64,000 bases of DNA from Cymodocea nodosa (GCA_036874045.1 JAZBRI010000003.1:5902501-5966500); one strand, 5' to 3'; shown: positions 1-12,514, counted from the stretch's first letter. Made by a program: numbers and translations. The notes: a model not told the origin generated them from the sequence alone.

Positions 1-18
1 CATTAGGCTCTTTACAAA

Positions 19-104
19 ACTCAACAGTTATCCATTATCTATATATAAAACTCAAACAGTTATCCATTATTTATATATAAAACTCAAACAGTTATTATAA
101 CTCT
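19..104. repeat. Short tandem repeat, about 34-bp unit
   Basis: The phrase CAGTTATCCATTATNTATAT followed by AAAACTC occurs twice and a third, partial unit follows. The sequence is AT-rich and lies outside any recognised element border. Confidence 0.7.
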
Positions 105-695
105 TTTAATTTTTCAAAGTTGTACATGAAAAACACGTGAAAACTTATAACTTTTAAATAGACGTACATAAATCATAACTATACAAGTTTTTTAACAACT
201 CTTCAACTTTTTATACACTTAATCTTAACTATACAACCTTTTACTTAATTCTTCTCGTCTTTCTTCCTTTTTGAACTCTACTTTAAGAATGAAATTTGCA
301 ATGCCTTCATTTCTTCTTATAAAATCATATAAGATATTTTTATGTGAAGTATATTTTATATAATAACTATCATAAATCAATTTATGTATTATTTAACCAT
401 TTAAAACATGTAAAACCTTAAAATCACAATTATCATACATTCTTCATTAAATCACATATAATTGCAATTATAATCTATAAAATGCATAAATTAACATATA
501 AAAAATGTAAACTTTGAAATTTGAATATTATTTGTAAAATTATCATATTCTTTCATCTAACCTTTCTTTATGACTCATTGAACTTAAATTAGATAATTCA
601 TCATAGTCATTAAAATTGTTTAATTGTTTAACATTATCCTTCATGGATATAATATTTTCTAATATATTATTTTCAAGATAATTTTGATTTTCATT
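105..695. other. AT-rich intergenic sequence, no gene seen
   Basis: I see no ORF, RNA gene or element border here. Motifs such as AACTCTT and ATAACTATA echo the LTR-type repeats found later in the window, so this may be decayed retrotransposon sequence. Confidence 0.4.
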
Positions 696-956
696 TCAAC
701 TATTTAAATCAGATAATTTTGCATTAATTTCAGAATGTCTTAACCTTTGATTTTCTTCAATTTGTAGTACTACCTTATTTACTTCATTTGCCAATCTTTC
801 TATTTGCAAAGATGTTTCTTTAAGATTGCTATAATTATTTTTCATATCTGAAATAATATTTCCTTTTAAACAGCATGTACCCATATTATCATGATAATTC
901 CATGTATTATGATTGTTATTCCAATTATAATTATAATGAGAATTAACATTAATCAC
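696..956 (-). pseudogene. Gypsy gag-like fragment (asparagine-rich C-terminal part)
   Basis: The 86-codon minus-strand frame begins with an Asn/Tyr/Trp-rich stretch (YNYNWNNNHNTW). A heptad-like helical segment follows, with repeated Leu, Ile and Glu (QIERLANEVNKVVLQIEE). This order resembles the part of Athila gag after the capsid domain, where an Asn/Trp-rich NPxWRNHPNxSW motif is followed by a coiled coil. Athila-1 has such a segment at 36898-37134. There is no zinc knuckle and no capsid core, and the flanking frames are closed. I read it as a small, old gag remnant of a gypsy family different from the two full elements. Low-complexity composition makes a chance ORF possible. Confidence 0.35.
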
Positions 957-1014
957 ACCTAAATTCTGCTATGAAGGATTTCCATTAAGATCAGCAAGAT
1001 ATATAAAATTAAGT

Positions 1015-2480
1015 TTATAGTGAATTTAACAACGACATGCAAAGTAAAGAGATAAAACAGAGCAAGAACAAAGAAAATTTTTAAGTAGTTCACTACTAAT
1101 GACTACTCCACCCTCAAAGCACAACTTAGATTTCACTATCCAATTTACTTACAACATTTACTTTAAGGTTTAAATAAGAACTAATACATCCATCGAATTT
1201 TTAGGTTGAAGCTCAAACCTTAGCCCTATAGCACTTGAAGTTTTCAGGTCCAAACTTCAAAACCAACCAACTTCTTCTTTGATTAGAGTGTATGCACAGG
1301 AAGAGCTTGCAACACTTGATCTTTTCTTTCACTGAATTCTACACTATCTTTTTCAAGTTTCTTGTGAATTCCTATGTATATGATTTATATATAACTACTT
1401 GTGAAATAATGTTCTCTCTACATATATTGTCTTTCTTTGAATATCCTAAATTTCTTATTATATGAAGGAGTGCAACAATCAAATTTTCTTTAACGTTATA
1501 GAAATTGTTATACTTATTGATCTACCAATACTAAAAATAGAAAGTTACCATCTAACTATTAAAGATTTTGACTATATCTCGATAGGTAACTCCACTGTGT
1601 TCACCAAACTCAGATAGTTATCAAAATAAGTTGTTGAGTTCCTTCGGTAGTTTATTTTTCTCTTGTACTTTGGATGGATAATTATTAAATAACTATTTGA
1701 ATATCCAAGTGATATTCAGTTACTTCTAGTATAACTCATTGAAGTTCTTTCAAATAAGATAACTATCAACCTTCTTCCAAGTCGTAAAGTTATTGTTAAC
1801 TTTATGAGTTTTTCTACTCATACTCTTGTAAAAACGCATAGAGTTATCTTAACTCTAAGAGTTTTTCTTCTTTTATTCTTTTCTTATTTGTCATATGATA
1901 TCTTAAGTTGACTACACGTGAAGCTTTAAAATGTTGTAGAGTTTCAATAACTCTACAAGTTTCTCTTCTAGCTTTCAGTAAAACTTGTAAAGTTATCTTA
2001 ACTCTTCGAGTTTTTCTATAATTCATTCACATGGTAACTTAACTTCCTACATGTGAAATATTTGAAAAGTCAACAAAAATTCGGAAAGTTATCACATATC
2101 TTGTCTAGATTTTTGTTTTAACTTTCAAATAACTCTTCAAGTTTTCCCTTCTATCTATTGTGATTCTTCAGATGGTTATTAGTTAAGTTGCTGAGTATTT
2201 GCCACTTCTTAGTCACTTATCTACATGACTCTTTGTCGTGCATCTTTAGATGAAATGAATTACTAGCTTTATGTACTTCAATTGTGCCTAATTTGAACTT
2301 GTGAAATACATCATAATTCTTCATATAGATTATTGCATTATCAAAATACAGAGGCTCTTTTAAATATCATCTAACATGTAAATAATATATTTAATAACCC
2401 CTAAGTCTAAAACAAATTGTTAACTCCATATTTTTGATTAACTCTATGAGTTTTGCCTAGCAAAAACTAATAAAATTATG
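1015..2480 (-). repeat. Probable copia-type LTR debris, reverse orientation
   Basis: Positions 1070-1120 (AAGTAGTTCACTACTAATGACTA and following) match 63630-63670 (AAGTGGTTCACCACTAATGACTA), which lies just inside a copia LTR end at 63460. The rest carries many AACTCT/GAGTTAT and AACTATC motifs like those in the other LTRs of the window. The borders are not resolved. Confidence 0.4.
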
Positions 2481-3032
2481 ACTACACTTTGATTTAGGGT
2501 GAAAAAAAAGATTCTTTGATATAAGTTAATTGCAATTAACATATTTTTAAAAAATAGGTTCAGCTTTTTATAGTTGTAAATCTTAGGGCAAAAAATAAAA
2601 ATTACTTTCAATAGGTTTGTGATAATTTGTAAGGAATCTAAGTATTGATATCAACATTACAAATTTTCAATAGTTTTTGATAACCAATTCTATTTCAATA
2701 CTTGGATTTTTTTAAGATAACAACCATTACTTTGGGAGGCTTGTCCCATTCATAATATTTCATAGACAAGGGCAAATGTTAATACTTTACCCATTTAGAA
2801 TTTGGTATTGTATGTAAAATTTAAAGTTTACACCAAGTAAGCTCCAAATAGTTCAAGATGCAAAACTGCCCATACTCTCAACTTAAACAATTTGTAACTT
2901 CCAAATAACAAATCTGTAAATAATAAATAAATACTATAAGAGAAAAATAATTTTAAGTAATTCCATAGTTGAGAGTAGGTACTAAAATAATCTGTTGTAG
3001 ATAGAAAGTAGATTGCAATCTATCTTTACTCT
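2481..3032. other. AT-rich sequence, no gene seen
   Basis: No ORF, structured RNA or element terminus was recognised between the LTR-like debris and the Athila LTR that starts at 3033. Confidence 0.4.
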
Positions 3033-5183
3033 TGTTTAGAATGAAAAAGTACATAATATTAATGTTTAAGTAGTGGTTAATTACATAATATTTAGCTTAT
3101 CATATGAGAACTAAGTCATTATGTTACAATTGCACGATTATATGCCTTAATTACAAAATATGCATAATTTCAAGGAATTAACATTAATTAAATATTATTT
3201 TTGGAATATTGAAAATCTGATTTAAGTGTGGTTTTATAGTATTAAGCATGATATGTTTTATTTGCAAATATTAATCATGTACAGGTTCACGATAACAACT
3301 CATTGAGTTACAGTTAACTCAATGAGGTAAGTTCGTTGAGTTACAAGTTGAAGCTATAAAAACTCGTTAAGTTAGGAGTATGCACGTGTTGAATTTAAAT
3401 GTGATATTTATTTCCAATAGTACATATGTTGTGACCTTAAAACATGACTTAAGTTATCCTTCGAAAGGTTAGATGCTAACTATCTGAAATACGTCTAAAC
3501 ATTAGATAGTTATGTTTTCAAAGTATCTAAAATACCATTTTTCCATTGGTCAGTTGTTTTAATATTATAAATTATTTCTTTACGACATGTGGCATAGATA
3601 TTATATCACATGAGTTGCACATGTTTAACTTGTTAAGTTAGTAAACTATATGCATTGAGTTACTTGATTATACACTAAGATAACACGTTGTGTTAGTGTT
3701 ATAAGCTTATAAGCTATTTCTTTATTTCACGTGATACATATATTATTATTTATATCAAGTCTGTTGAGTTAAGCTTTACTCAACGAGGGAAGTTCGTTAA
3801 GTTAACAGTTAAGTCAATGGTGTAAGTCCATTGGGTTACACTAACTCCACGAACCAGCTATTTTCTAATATTTAATGTGAAGCAATTGCATAAACAAGAA
3901 ATTCGAAGGAAAACCATGATTGCACGTATCACGTAGGATTTGAATCGTGGAATGAAGAAGAAATCATCATCGTTGATATGAATGAAGTAAATCCAACTGA
4001 TCATTCAGATGGAAGCAATTACTACTGAAAGAAATATAAGAGGAGAAAAAACAAAGTGTATGGAGGGTGGTGGAGAACCATGCTAACTATAGGAAACATC
4101 GGAAGTTCCCTAAAGCTCTAAACATCACCACCAATCACCAATCATTAGAGGTTTGTGAGAATACTTTTCAGATGTCAAGTTGATTCCGAGTCAAGCACGG
4201 TGACTGACAACCACTGTGAAGAGTGATCACATCACAAGAAAGGAAGCTATTTTCACCAAGCACTAACTCATATCTTAGGAGATCATAAAACTTCTAGCCT
4301 TAGTTTTAGGTTGATGCCAATATACTAAAGAGGAGATCAACTTATAAGTCTCGATTCATGATTCTATAGGGAGAGGAGGCTAGACTGTAAGTTATTAAGT
4401 TTTCAGTAGTGTAATCACGTCACATGTAATGATAGAAGTTTTTACTATTAATAGAGAATTTCTACATTTCACCTTTCGTTCATCTTCAAGAACATATCAA
4501 AACAAAAATTCCAAAAACAAAACTAATTATCTGTGTTTATAGTTAGCATTTATGTGTTGTATTATTTGTTTTGTATTGTGATTAATGTTATCATTGTTAG
4601 TATTGTGAATGTTTCGTATTTATTTGATTCAGAACATAGGAAATAGTTTTATTTAATTACTAGAGTTGACTTGCACAAATTACCTAGAAAATCTTAATAG
4701 TTACTATTTAAAATAACTGAATGTTAGTGTTGATTAATGATAAATATCAGATGAATTAACATTAAAAAGCTTAAATGATGTTATTTACATTTTGTGGAAC
4801 CACCTAATGGTTGGTCGAATTCCTCTATGAATAGCAAAATTTAATTAGAAATTACTAGTTAGGCTCGTGGAGTTAACTTAAATTCACGAGAATAGTCCGT
4901 TGAGTTAACTATAACTCCATAAACTAAGTCTATTGAGTTAGTAGTAAGTCAACGGAGTGCGTAATTTAAAACACATGAAACTCTAGTTATAGAAATCAAA
5001 ATGGTATGCAATTTTTACTCAATCTCTATGGAATCAACCTGTACTTACACACAAATACAATAGACATTGTTCACTTGTAGTTAAAAATAAATTAGATTTA
5101 ATATCTAATTTGTGAAAATTATTTGTTTACTTCTAAAAGAAATTATCAATATATATTTAAAGCAAACGAAAATCACCCAAACA
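3033..5183 (+). mobile_element. Athila-type LTR, old copy (solo LTR or remnant)
   Basis: It starts with TGTTTAGAATGAAAAAGT, the same terminus as five other LTRs here, and ends with CCCAAACA. Inside it the order of landmarks follows the Athila LTRs: TTAACATTAATTAA, then CACGTG/CGTTAAGTTAG modules, a leader containing CTGACAACCACTGTGA, CTATAGGGAGAGGAGG, then GTGGAACCACCTAATGGTTGG and the CTCCACGAG hairpins. Compared with those copies it is clearly more diverged. The five bases on each side (ACTCT and AAGTT) do not match, and no PBS or internal region follows, so it is an old solo LTR or a truncated copy. Confidence 0.8.
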
Positions 5184-6063
5184 AAGTTTTTAAGTAAATA
5201 TACATATATAAGTAAACAAAACAAAATCAAACAACTCTCAACTTCTAAAATTTGAAACATATAATCTAGAACACTAAAAATTATGTTTTAACTATCCTTG
5301 GAAAGCTCTTAATGTTCTTTAACTTAGAAAAATATCAAACACAAAATTCAATGGGTGATTTTGTAATGAAATTTTACTCTTGAAGGTAGTTGCATTCAAG
5401 ATGAACTATGGCATAGAATGTACTCCTAAACTTAAAAGTCTATATCTCCTTTGTTTCAAATCAAAATTCGATGAAATCAATGTTTATAAAAATTAAAAGG
5501 AAATCTTTCCAAGAAGCATAAGCACAAATAGATTAAAATTCCATATTAGGTATGGTTTGCTACTAAAAATTATAGACATACAATTCAGACTGAAAATTTG
5601 CTTGATTACAATAGTGAAAACACTTCGGTAAAAATTTAGAAATCAACTAGAATTGGTTCAGTCACTTCCTCACACCTCTATACTTAATCGACTATAAAAA
5701 CAAAAGGCTAAAATACCAAAACTAAGTCAAAATGGTGAAGCCAAAACAGACAATAAAATACAACTAATAGACATCCAATAAAATCTTAAAAATGTTTTAT
5801 ATTGGTGGTCCCAATCAACCCTACTTGATAGCATGGAAGTTGATTTTGTTGAGATAACTCACATCAATAATGCCTTTAAAGTATCTACACTTATATGTTA
5901 AAACTCATCCTTGGAAATTCATGTAGCATTGGTAACCAAAAATACATCTACTAATGAAGATAAGTATGAGATATGTCCTTTTAATGTCATAAGAACAAAA
6001 TATGGCAGTGCAACAATTGAGACCTTGCATTGATCCGATGTTACTGAGGCAAAACATTGCCCT
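5184..6063. other. AT-rich flank of Harb-2, no gene seen
   Basis: Only short closed frames. This appears to be the pre-existing locus to the left of the outermost transposon, because the TTA duplication of Harb-2 follows directly at 6064-6066. Confidence 0.4.
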
Positions 6064-6309
6064 TTAGGGGGGGTTTGTGCACTTAGAATCTAACGGAATT
6101 GAAAATTTTTTTCATCAAATTCTGATAGAGGAGGTGTTTGTGCACCTTGGAATTCAAAGAAATTGAATTCCCAAACATGTAAAAGTTGGGAAAATGAATT
6201 CTCAACCCAAAAGGTGTGAATTCATTTTCCCCAACTCTTACTACAAGAGGGAAATGTCGCTCAACGCTTGACGCTCCCATCTTTCGTTTGCAAATGTCGC
6301 CTGATGAAG

Positions 6310-6790
6310 CTTCTGCTCGTCGTCACAGTCCCTTGACAAAGCTTCCACTCACCATCACAGCTGCCTGATGCTCCCATCTTCTGCATTCGCAAGCTGACAA
6401 GAGATAGTTCATAGGTCTACTACAGTCGTCTCCTCGTAGTCCACAATGCTTGTCTCCTCGCCATCCACGATGCTCGTCTATATGTAGTCCGCGATGGTAG
6501 TCTCCTCGCAATGCCTGACAGTCGTCTCCTCATAGTGCTTGACGCTCGTCTCCTTGCCATCTGCGACGCTCATCTCCTCGCCATCTGTGATGCTCGTCTC
6601 CTCGTAGTCTGCAACGCTTGTCTTTGCACAGTCCACGATGGTCATCTCCTCGCAGTGCCTAACACTCGTCTCCTCACCATCCGCAACGCTTGTCTCTGTG
6701 CAATCCGTAATGATCGTCTCCCCGTAGTACTCGATGGTTGTCTCCTCGCAGTGCCCAACACTCATAGTGTTCGACGGTGGAAGGTACATT
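6310..6790. repeat. GC-richer 33-bp minisatellite inside Harb-2
   Basis: Variants of CTCGTCTCCTCGCCATCCGC and of a CGCAGTGCCTGACACT type alternate with a spacing of about 33 bp. Because 33 is a multiple of three, frames stay open on both strands and give 11-residue repeats (for example EETSVADG units on the minus strand). These frames look like a by-product of the repeat, not a gene. Base composition differs sharply from the AT-rich surroundings. Confidence 0.8.
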
Positions 6791-6849
6791 CCTTCACAAG
6801 TCCTATGAAGGTCATCTTCCATTTTTATGAACAATGCAACTAAAATTTT

Positions 6850-7118
6850 GCAGTTAATCTACATTTGCTTTAAGCCTTAATAAATGAAGAAGAAACTAAG
6901 TTTATTATGTTCACCTATAATTACCAATATATTACTTACAGAAACGCATGTACATCTCAAAGTACATCATTCAAGCATAGAGAATTTCTACTATTAAAAT
7001 CATGCTTCATATGTTTAGTTTATTGATGATTAAAAATTTTTGAATTCTAATTAAAATCATGATAAACATATTTAAGTAAAGATTCTTAAAATTACTAATT
7101 TGTCCTTATTAGTCATAG
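6850..7118. other. Harb-2 interior, no gene seen
   Basis: AT-rich sequence between the minisatellite and the GTTAT duplication (7119-7123) of the copia complex. It continues after that complex at 45638. Confidence 0.5.
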
Positions 7119-7123
7119 GTTAT

Positions 7124-8000
7124 TGTAGGATCAAATGGCTACATAAGAGGGGGGTGAATTGTGTTTTTCAATATATTTGACTTTTAATTGAAACTTCAAA
7201 ATTAAAAATAAGTCAAGATACTGTTTTAATCAAATCATTTTATTCAAGGTTTCAATTACAATATACAATTCAATTCTCCTAAAAAATTGTAGATGCAATT
7301 ATATAACGATACCATATTTCATCTAACCAATTTCATAACTACAAACAAAGAAAACTAATTTGCAGAATTTAAAACATTTCTCCTTGTTTGAGATTTTCCT
7401 TCTTCTTCTACAATTCTTCAATGACAAATATCTGACTTTTTTTGCTTCACCGAATTTGCTTTCTTCTTCTTCAAATCTTTAGTGACATATATCTAACTTT
7501 CTCTGCTTCACTAAATTTGCTTTCTTATTCTTCAAATCTTCAGTGACATATATCTAACTTTCTCTAATTCACTGAATTTCCTTCTATTTAAGAGCTTTTC
7601 CTCGAAGAGGTGTTTTCATCCTTGAAAATATATTTCATTTGGTGTGCAAGGATACTTAATCAACGAGAATTCTATACCTTTTACACTATATATTCACTTC
7701 ATGCATATCCTCTACGTTTAATCACTATCAGTTTTCCACTCTTCACGTCTTTTGTTTTTCCTTCATCGAAATACACACATTCTGACCCATGTTTTTCCTT
7801 TCGAATTTTCTTTAATCATTAATCTTGGATCTCTGAAAAATTTCTTGCAAAATAAACTTTCTCTTCCAAAATTTTTCATCAAGTGTAATAACAAGTCATT
7901 GTGTTAAAGTTAACTAAACGAGTAAAACAAGTATATTTATAACTTAATGTATCAAACTCAATGAGTTCATCATGTGCCAAATCACGTGACAAGTATCTTA
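7124..8000 (-). mobile_element. Copia LTR, 3' half, of the outer element's 3' LTR
   Basis: It is the reverse complement of the plus-strand LTR from about 10050 back to 9190, sharing the CACCCCCCTCTT end, the TTCACTGAATTT repeats and CTCATGTGCCATTTCACGTG. It breaks off after CACGTGACAAGTAT, where plus-strand copia sequence starts. The rest of this LTR resumes at 17561, with about 480 bp missing. Confidence 0.8.
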
Positions 8001-8277
8001 ATTGCATATATATATATAAAAGGAGATGCTATTTAAATGGTTATTGTAATCTGACAGATGATAATTAGAAAACTGATACTTATATAATTATTAACATCTG
8101 AGAGTTTTAGTTCTGAGAGGTAAAATTTACACAAACAATAGAAATAAGCTTAAGTGAACTTAAGTCAACAAACAAGTTTGTTGAATTAAAAGTTAACCCA
8201 ACGAAGGTGCTTTATTGAGTTAAACATATTTCATAATTGATTTAATATGGTTTTGTCATCATCAAAAAGAGGGAGAT
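8001..8277 (+). mobile_element. Copia 3' untranslated end with polypurine tract
   Basis: This stretch matches, in reverse complement, 18020-18210 next to the other copia LTR (shared AAACATATTTCATAATTGAT and TCAACAAACAAGTTTGTTGA). It ends in AAAAAGAGGGAGAT directly before the LTR start TGTTAAGTA at 8278, which is a polypurine tract in its normal place upstream of a 3' LTR. Confidence 0.75.
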
Positions 8278-10053
8278 TGTTAAGTATTTTTGTTTTGATG
8301 ATGTGTGCTAAATGAAAATAATCATATTTGCTCAATTACTATTGCTTGTGAAAAGAAATTAAAATCATCAATTAATACAGAAAAAGCTTACTGATATAAA
8401 TATTTGTCTGTATTGGATTTGAAGTTAATAACTAGTCGTTTCGTTGCATTAATTTCTCATTTAGCTAAACGTTAAGTTAACGTGTGGTTTTATTGAAAAA
8501 CATGATAAGTTTTAAAGTTATATCTTCTGTATCATGAACAGTGTACGTTTAGACAACTTGTTAAGTTAGAGTTTTGTTTCTATAGAGGTCATGTGAGAAC
8601 TCGTTAAGTTAGAGGCTTAAAGGTTAAAATAGGTCACGTGATAACTCGTTAAGTTAGTGAGTAAAAGAAGAGAGGAACTCGTTAAGTTAGTGTTATACAC
8701 GTGGTGAAATTATAAGTTACAAATGTTGTATTATATCACGTGAGATGCACATGTTTAACTCGTTAAGTTAACATAACTAAACACGTTGAGTTGCTATATT
8801 GAACACTAAGGCAACGCGTTAGGTTAGCGTTATATACTTAAGTTGTTATTTTTGCACGTGGTAAAATTCTTATTATAAAAACATTTGTTTATTACTGAAT
8901 CAGTGAGTTAAAGTTTTTCGGAGACTTACAGTCATAACTATCCGAAAGGTAACTTAAGTCATGTTTTCAGGTCTTGACACGTGTCTCACTAGTTTTATAA
9001 TATAAAGAGTTTTTCGATGACTTACATCTATAAATATCCGAAACTTAAACTGTTTTCGGTGAGTTATCGTTTAACCTTCCGAAAGAAAGGTTAAGCTGGT
9101 TCGTTGAGTTATCATAACACAACGGAGATGGTTCGTTGAGATAGCATAACACTACGGACTTAGTTCGTTGAGTTAGCTACAGTACTTGTCACGTGAAATG
9201 GCACATGAGGAACTCGTTAAGTTAGAAACGTTAAGTTATATATATATACTTGTGTTACTCGTTTAGTTAACATTAAAGTAACGATTTCTTATTACACTGA
9301 TGAAAGATTTTTGGATGAGAAAGTTTATTTTGCAGGAAATTTTTCAAAGATCTAGGACTGATGATTAAAGGAAATTCAAAATATAAACGTGGGTTGGAAC
9401 ATGTGTGTTTCGATGAAGGAAAAAGAAAAGACGTGGGGAAGTGGAAAACTGGTAGTGATTAAACGTAGAGGATATGCATGAAATGAATATACAATATAAA
9501 AGGCATAAAGTTCTTGTTGATTAAACCATCCTTGCACACAAAAAGAAAAATCTTTTCAAGGATCAAACCATCCCTGCACACCAAAAGAAAAATCTTTTTC
9601 AAGGATCAAAAACACCTCTTCGAGGAAAATCTCTCAAGTGAAAGAAAATTCAGTGAAGCAGAAAAGGTCAGATTTATGTCGTTGAAGATTTGAAGTATCA
9701 GAAGAAAGCAAATTCGGTGAAGTAGAGAAAGATAAGATATTCGTCATTGAAGAATTGCTGAAGAAGAAAGAAGAAGAAGAAAGATCTCAAACAGGGAGAA
9801 ATGTTTTAAATTCCGTAAATTAGTTTTCTCTGTTTGTAGTTATGAAATTATTTAGATGATACATGGTATCAAGTTATATTTGCATCTACAAAAATGAGGA
9901 GAATTGAATTGTATATTGTAATTGAAACCTTGAATAAAAATGATTTTATGAAAACAATGTCTCGACTTGTTTTTGAGTTTTAAAGTTTCAATTATATTTT
10001 AGAAAATATTAAAGATACACATTTCACCCCCCTCTTGTGTAGTCATAAGATCC
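8278..10053 (+). mobile_element. Complete copia LTR, plus strand
   Basis: It starts with TGTTAAGTATTTTTG after a polypurine tract and ends near CCCCCTCTTGTGTAGTCATA with the primer-binding site just after it. Its U3 carries many G-box cores (CACGTG) and repeated CGTTAAGTTAG, TTCGTTGAGTTA and CTATCCGAAA motifs. Because a PPT precedes it and a PBS follows it, it works as the 3' LTR of a lost upstream unit and the 5' LTR of the unit downstream. The terminal CA seen at 17559-17560 has been lost here. Confidence 0.85.
9495..9503 (+). promoter_or_regulatory. Likely TATA box of the copia LTR
   Basis: TATAAAAGG lies about two thirds into the LTR. The same element recurs at the matching place (about 16985-17000) in the second plus-strand LTR. 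Transcription would begin some 30 bp downstream and define R. Confidence 0.6.
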
Positions 10054-10065
10054 TAGTATCAGAGC
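10054..10065 (+). other. Copia primer-binding site (initiator tRNA-Met type)
   Basis: TAGTATCAGAGC differs by one base from TGGTATCAGAGC, the standard complement of the initiator Met tRNA 3' end used by Ty1/copia elements. It sits directly after the LTR. Confidence 0.8.
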
Positions 10066-10251
10066 TTGAATTAATAATCTTTGATATAAAATCGATACCA
10101 ACTTTTTTAATATCATTGCTTATTCTACCTTCTTTGTTTTTAAACAAAAATTAATATCTGAGCATACGTTTAACTTTCTTGATTTAAGGCTTAAGTTGTT
10201 TTAAAGTTTTAGACTGTTTAAAATCAAATAGGTTGAAAAATCTATGGTAAG

Positions 10252-11320
10252 ATGGCTACTGGAAATGGTAATTTTTCTTTATATGAATGCCAAAATCTTA
10301 ATCGTCCTCCTTTATTTGATGGAATACATTTTGAATATCGGAAATATAGGATGACTGTTTTTCTTCAAAGTATAGATCATAAGTTATGGTTCATGATTTC
10401 TAAACCATATACTCCGTTAAATACTCCTTATAATACTTGGACAATTACTGAAAAAGAAAATGAAACTCTTAATGCTAAGGGCTTAAATATTTTATTTTGT
10501 GCATTGAGTTATGAACAGTTCAGTAAAGTGTCGACTTATAAATCTGCTTATGAGGTGTGGCATGCATTAGAAGTTTCACATGAAGGTACTTCTCAAGTTA
10601 AAGAGACTAAAATAAACATGTTGATTCATAATTATGAACTCTTTAAGATGCATGAAGACGAAAATATTTCTAAGATGTTTTCCAGATTTCTTGATATCAT
10701 AAACTCTTTAAAATGTTTAGGAAAGAATTTTGAACAGAAGGATTTGGTGAGGAAAATTCTCAGATTCCTAAGTTCTAAATGGTCTCAAAAAGTAACATCA
10801 ATTGAGGAATCACGTGATTTAAATGTTTATACTATGAATGAACTTATAGGAAATTTAACAGCTTATGAAGTTCAATTGAATGAATCACTGAGTCACAACA
10901 AACTAAAAATGAAGAAAGAAATAGCCTTCGAAATTAATTCAGATTCTGATATATCTACTAATTCTAACGAGTATTTGATTTTGCTGACTAGGAAATTCAA
11001 GAAAGCATGGAAAGCTAGGAAGCAGCAAAGGAACAAAATGATAAACCCTCAACGTCAAAATCACTGAATGACAAGAATTCTTCATCCAGAAAGTATGTAT
11101 GTTACAATTGTAAGAAACCTGGACATCTTTCTCCAGATTGTCCTATGAGGAAAAATGAAAAGCATAGTAGGACAAATCAGAAGAAAACGGCTCAGAAAAC
11201 TCAGAAAAAGTTTTACAAGAAAAAGGCTTTGAAGGTCACTTGGGATGACACGTCTGAAGAGTCTGAATCTGAGGAATCAGCATCAAATCTTCACATTCAG
11301 AAGGAGAACAAGAGTTAGAA
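10252..11320 (+). pseudogene. Copia Gag: capsid domain and zinc knuckle, frameshifted
   Basis: The ATG at 10252 opens a 271-codon frame of the copia gag (UBN2/retrotran_gag_2) type. Recognisable parts are FDGIHFEYRKYRMTVFL, the central SYEQFSKVSTYKSAYEVWHAL, and SRFLDIINSLKCLGKNF. A one-base shift near 11035-11065 moves the continuation to another frame. That frame contains a CX2CX4HX4C zinc knuckle (11100-11141, CYNCKKPGHLSPDC) followed by a basic then acidic Ser/Glu segment. Gag forms the virus-like particle in the cytoplasm and its knuckle binds the element RNA. The LTR and PBS lie immediately upstream, so this is the normal 5' gene. The frameshift and the downstream loss of pol make it non-functional as it stands. 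Confidence 0.9.
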
Positions 11321-11332
11321 GACGTTGCTCAT

Positions 11333-12508
11333 GTGTGCTTCATGGCAGATGAGTCTAAGGTAATATCTGATCTTGAAAGTCATTCAGATTTCAACTTTAA
11401 TGAATTATTATGTGCTTATCATGCATTATTACAAAAACTTAAAGTATGTAAACTAGAAAATAAGAATATTAGAAAATCTTCATCCATTATGGAAGAAGAA
11501 AATTGTTTCCTTTCTACTACTTTAGAAAAGTTTAAATGTGATAATGAAAATCATGCTAGAGATTTGCAAAAATTTAGATTTAATGAATGTATCTTGCATG
11601 AACAAATACAGAGTATAAATGCGGAAAAATTAAAGATAGAATCTGAAAATGAAATGTTGAGAAACAATATAAATGAACTTGAATTAGAGATAGATAAATT
11701 AAAACTGAGAGAACAAGATTTAAATTCTACCATTGAGAAATGGAATTTTAGTCAAACCAAGTTAGACAAACTAACTAGTACCCCTACAGTGTCTTATAAA
11801 TTTGGCTTAGGATTTGATTATCCTAAATATCCTGAATCTCAAGCCAATAAAGGATTTATTAGTTGCAGTTCAAGTAAATCTAAGACTAAAATTCCTTTTA
11901 TTATGAAACAATGTAATAAATATGTAGAAGTAGGTACTTCAAGGGATGAATCATGTAGTAATAATAAAAATCAATGTGATTTGTCAAATTGTACTTCTAA
12001 CATCACTATAAATGTTTCTAAAAATCTTGTTTCTTGTTCTGGAAATTCAGTTTCTAATGTTTCTAAAATTTCAGACAATTGTAGTAAACTGAAAATTCAA
12101 AAACCTGAGCATGTAATTCAATACACTAGTATTAGACCAATTACTTATTCTGCATGTGATAAAACTAAAAATTCTTGTGCAGAAAAAGATTTTGTATGTA
12201 CAGAAAATGTTAATACAAGTACAAAATCTTGGTATGAACTTACTGAAATGTATGAGCATGACCGAAATAAATTAACATCTGATAAAAATTGGTTTGGACT
12301 TGATTATACTACATCTGAAAACAAAAAGAATGATTGTAAAAGCAATAATGCTATATGTGAGTATGAAGCTAATGATAAATCAATAGTACTTACAACTAAT
12401 AAGAATATAAATAATAATGTTAAACTATTTTTAAACAAAAAGAAGAAATATGCATTTAATGAACTTAGTCCTCAACAACATTGGGTACCAAGAAAAAGTT
12501 TTTCTTAA
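11333..12508 (+). pseudogene. Copia Gag-Pol linker with long coiled coil
   Basis: This open frame of about 390 codons continues the polyprotein after the zinc knuckle; upstream in the same frame it reads EQELEDVAHVCFMADE. No ATG is needed because it would be translated as part of Gag-Pol. Residues 30-135 have heptad repeats rich in Leu, Glu and Lys (for example NINELELEIDKLKLREQDL), predicting a coiled coil. The second half is Ser/Asn/Lys-rich. A long coiled-coil extension of Gag before protease is a Sirevirus trait. It ends with a Gln/His/Trp-containing tail (SPQQHWVPRKSF), similar to the spacer that precedes protease in many plant copia polyproteins. The ORF is uninterrupted, in contrast to its neighbours. 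Confidence 0.75.
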
Positions 12509-12514
12509 TTTGTT

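Noticed and set aside
3300-3850. CRISPR-like regularly spaced repeats (GTTGAGTTA words)
   Set aside because: Spacing and repeat length vary, words alternate in orientation, and they lie in plant LTRs.
5184-5190. TSD for the LTR at 3033-5183
   Set aside because: ACTCT on the left and AAGTT on the right do not match, so no intact insertion border can be claimed.
6323-6843. Overlapping ORFs on both strands (62, 118 and 110 codons)
   Set aside because: They are generated by the 33-bp minisatellite; repeats divisible by three keep all frames open without implying a gene.
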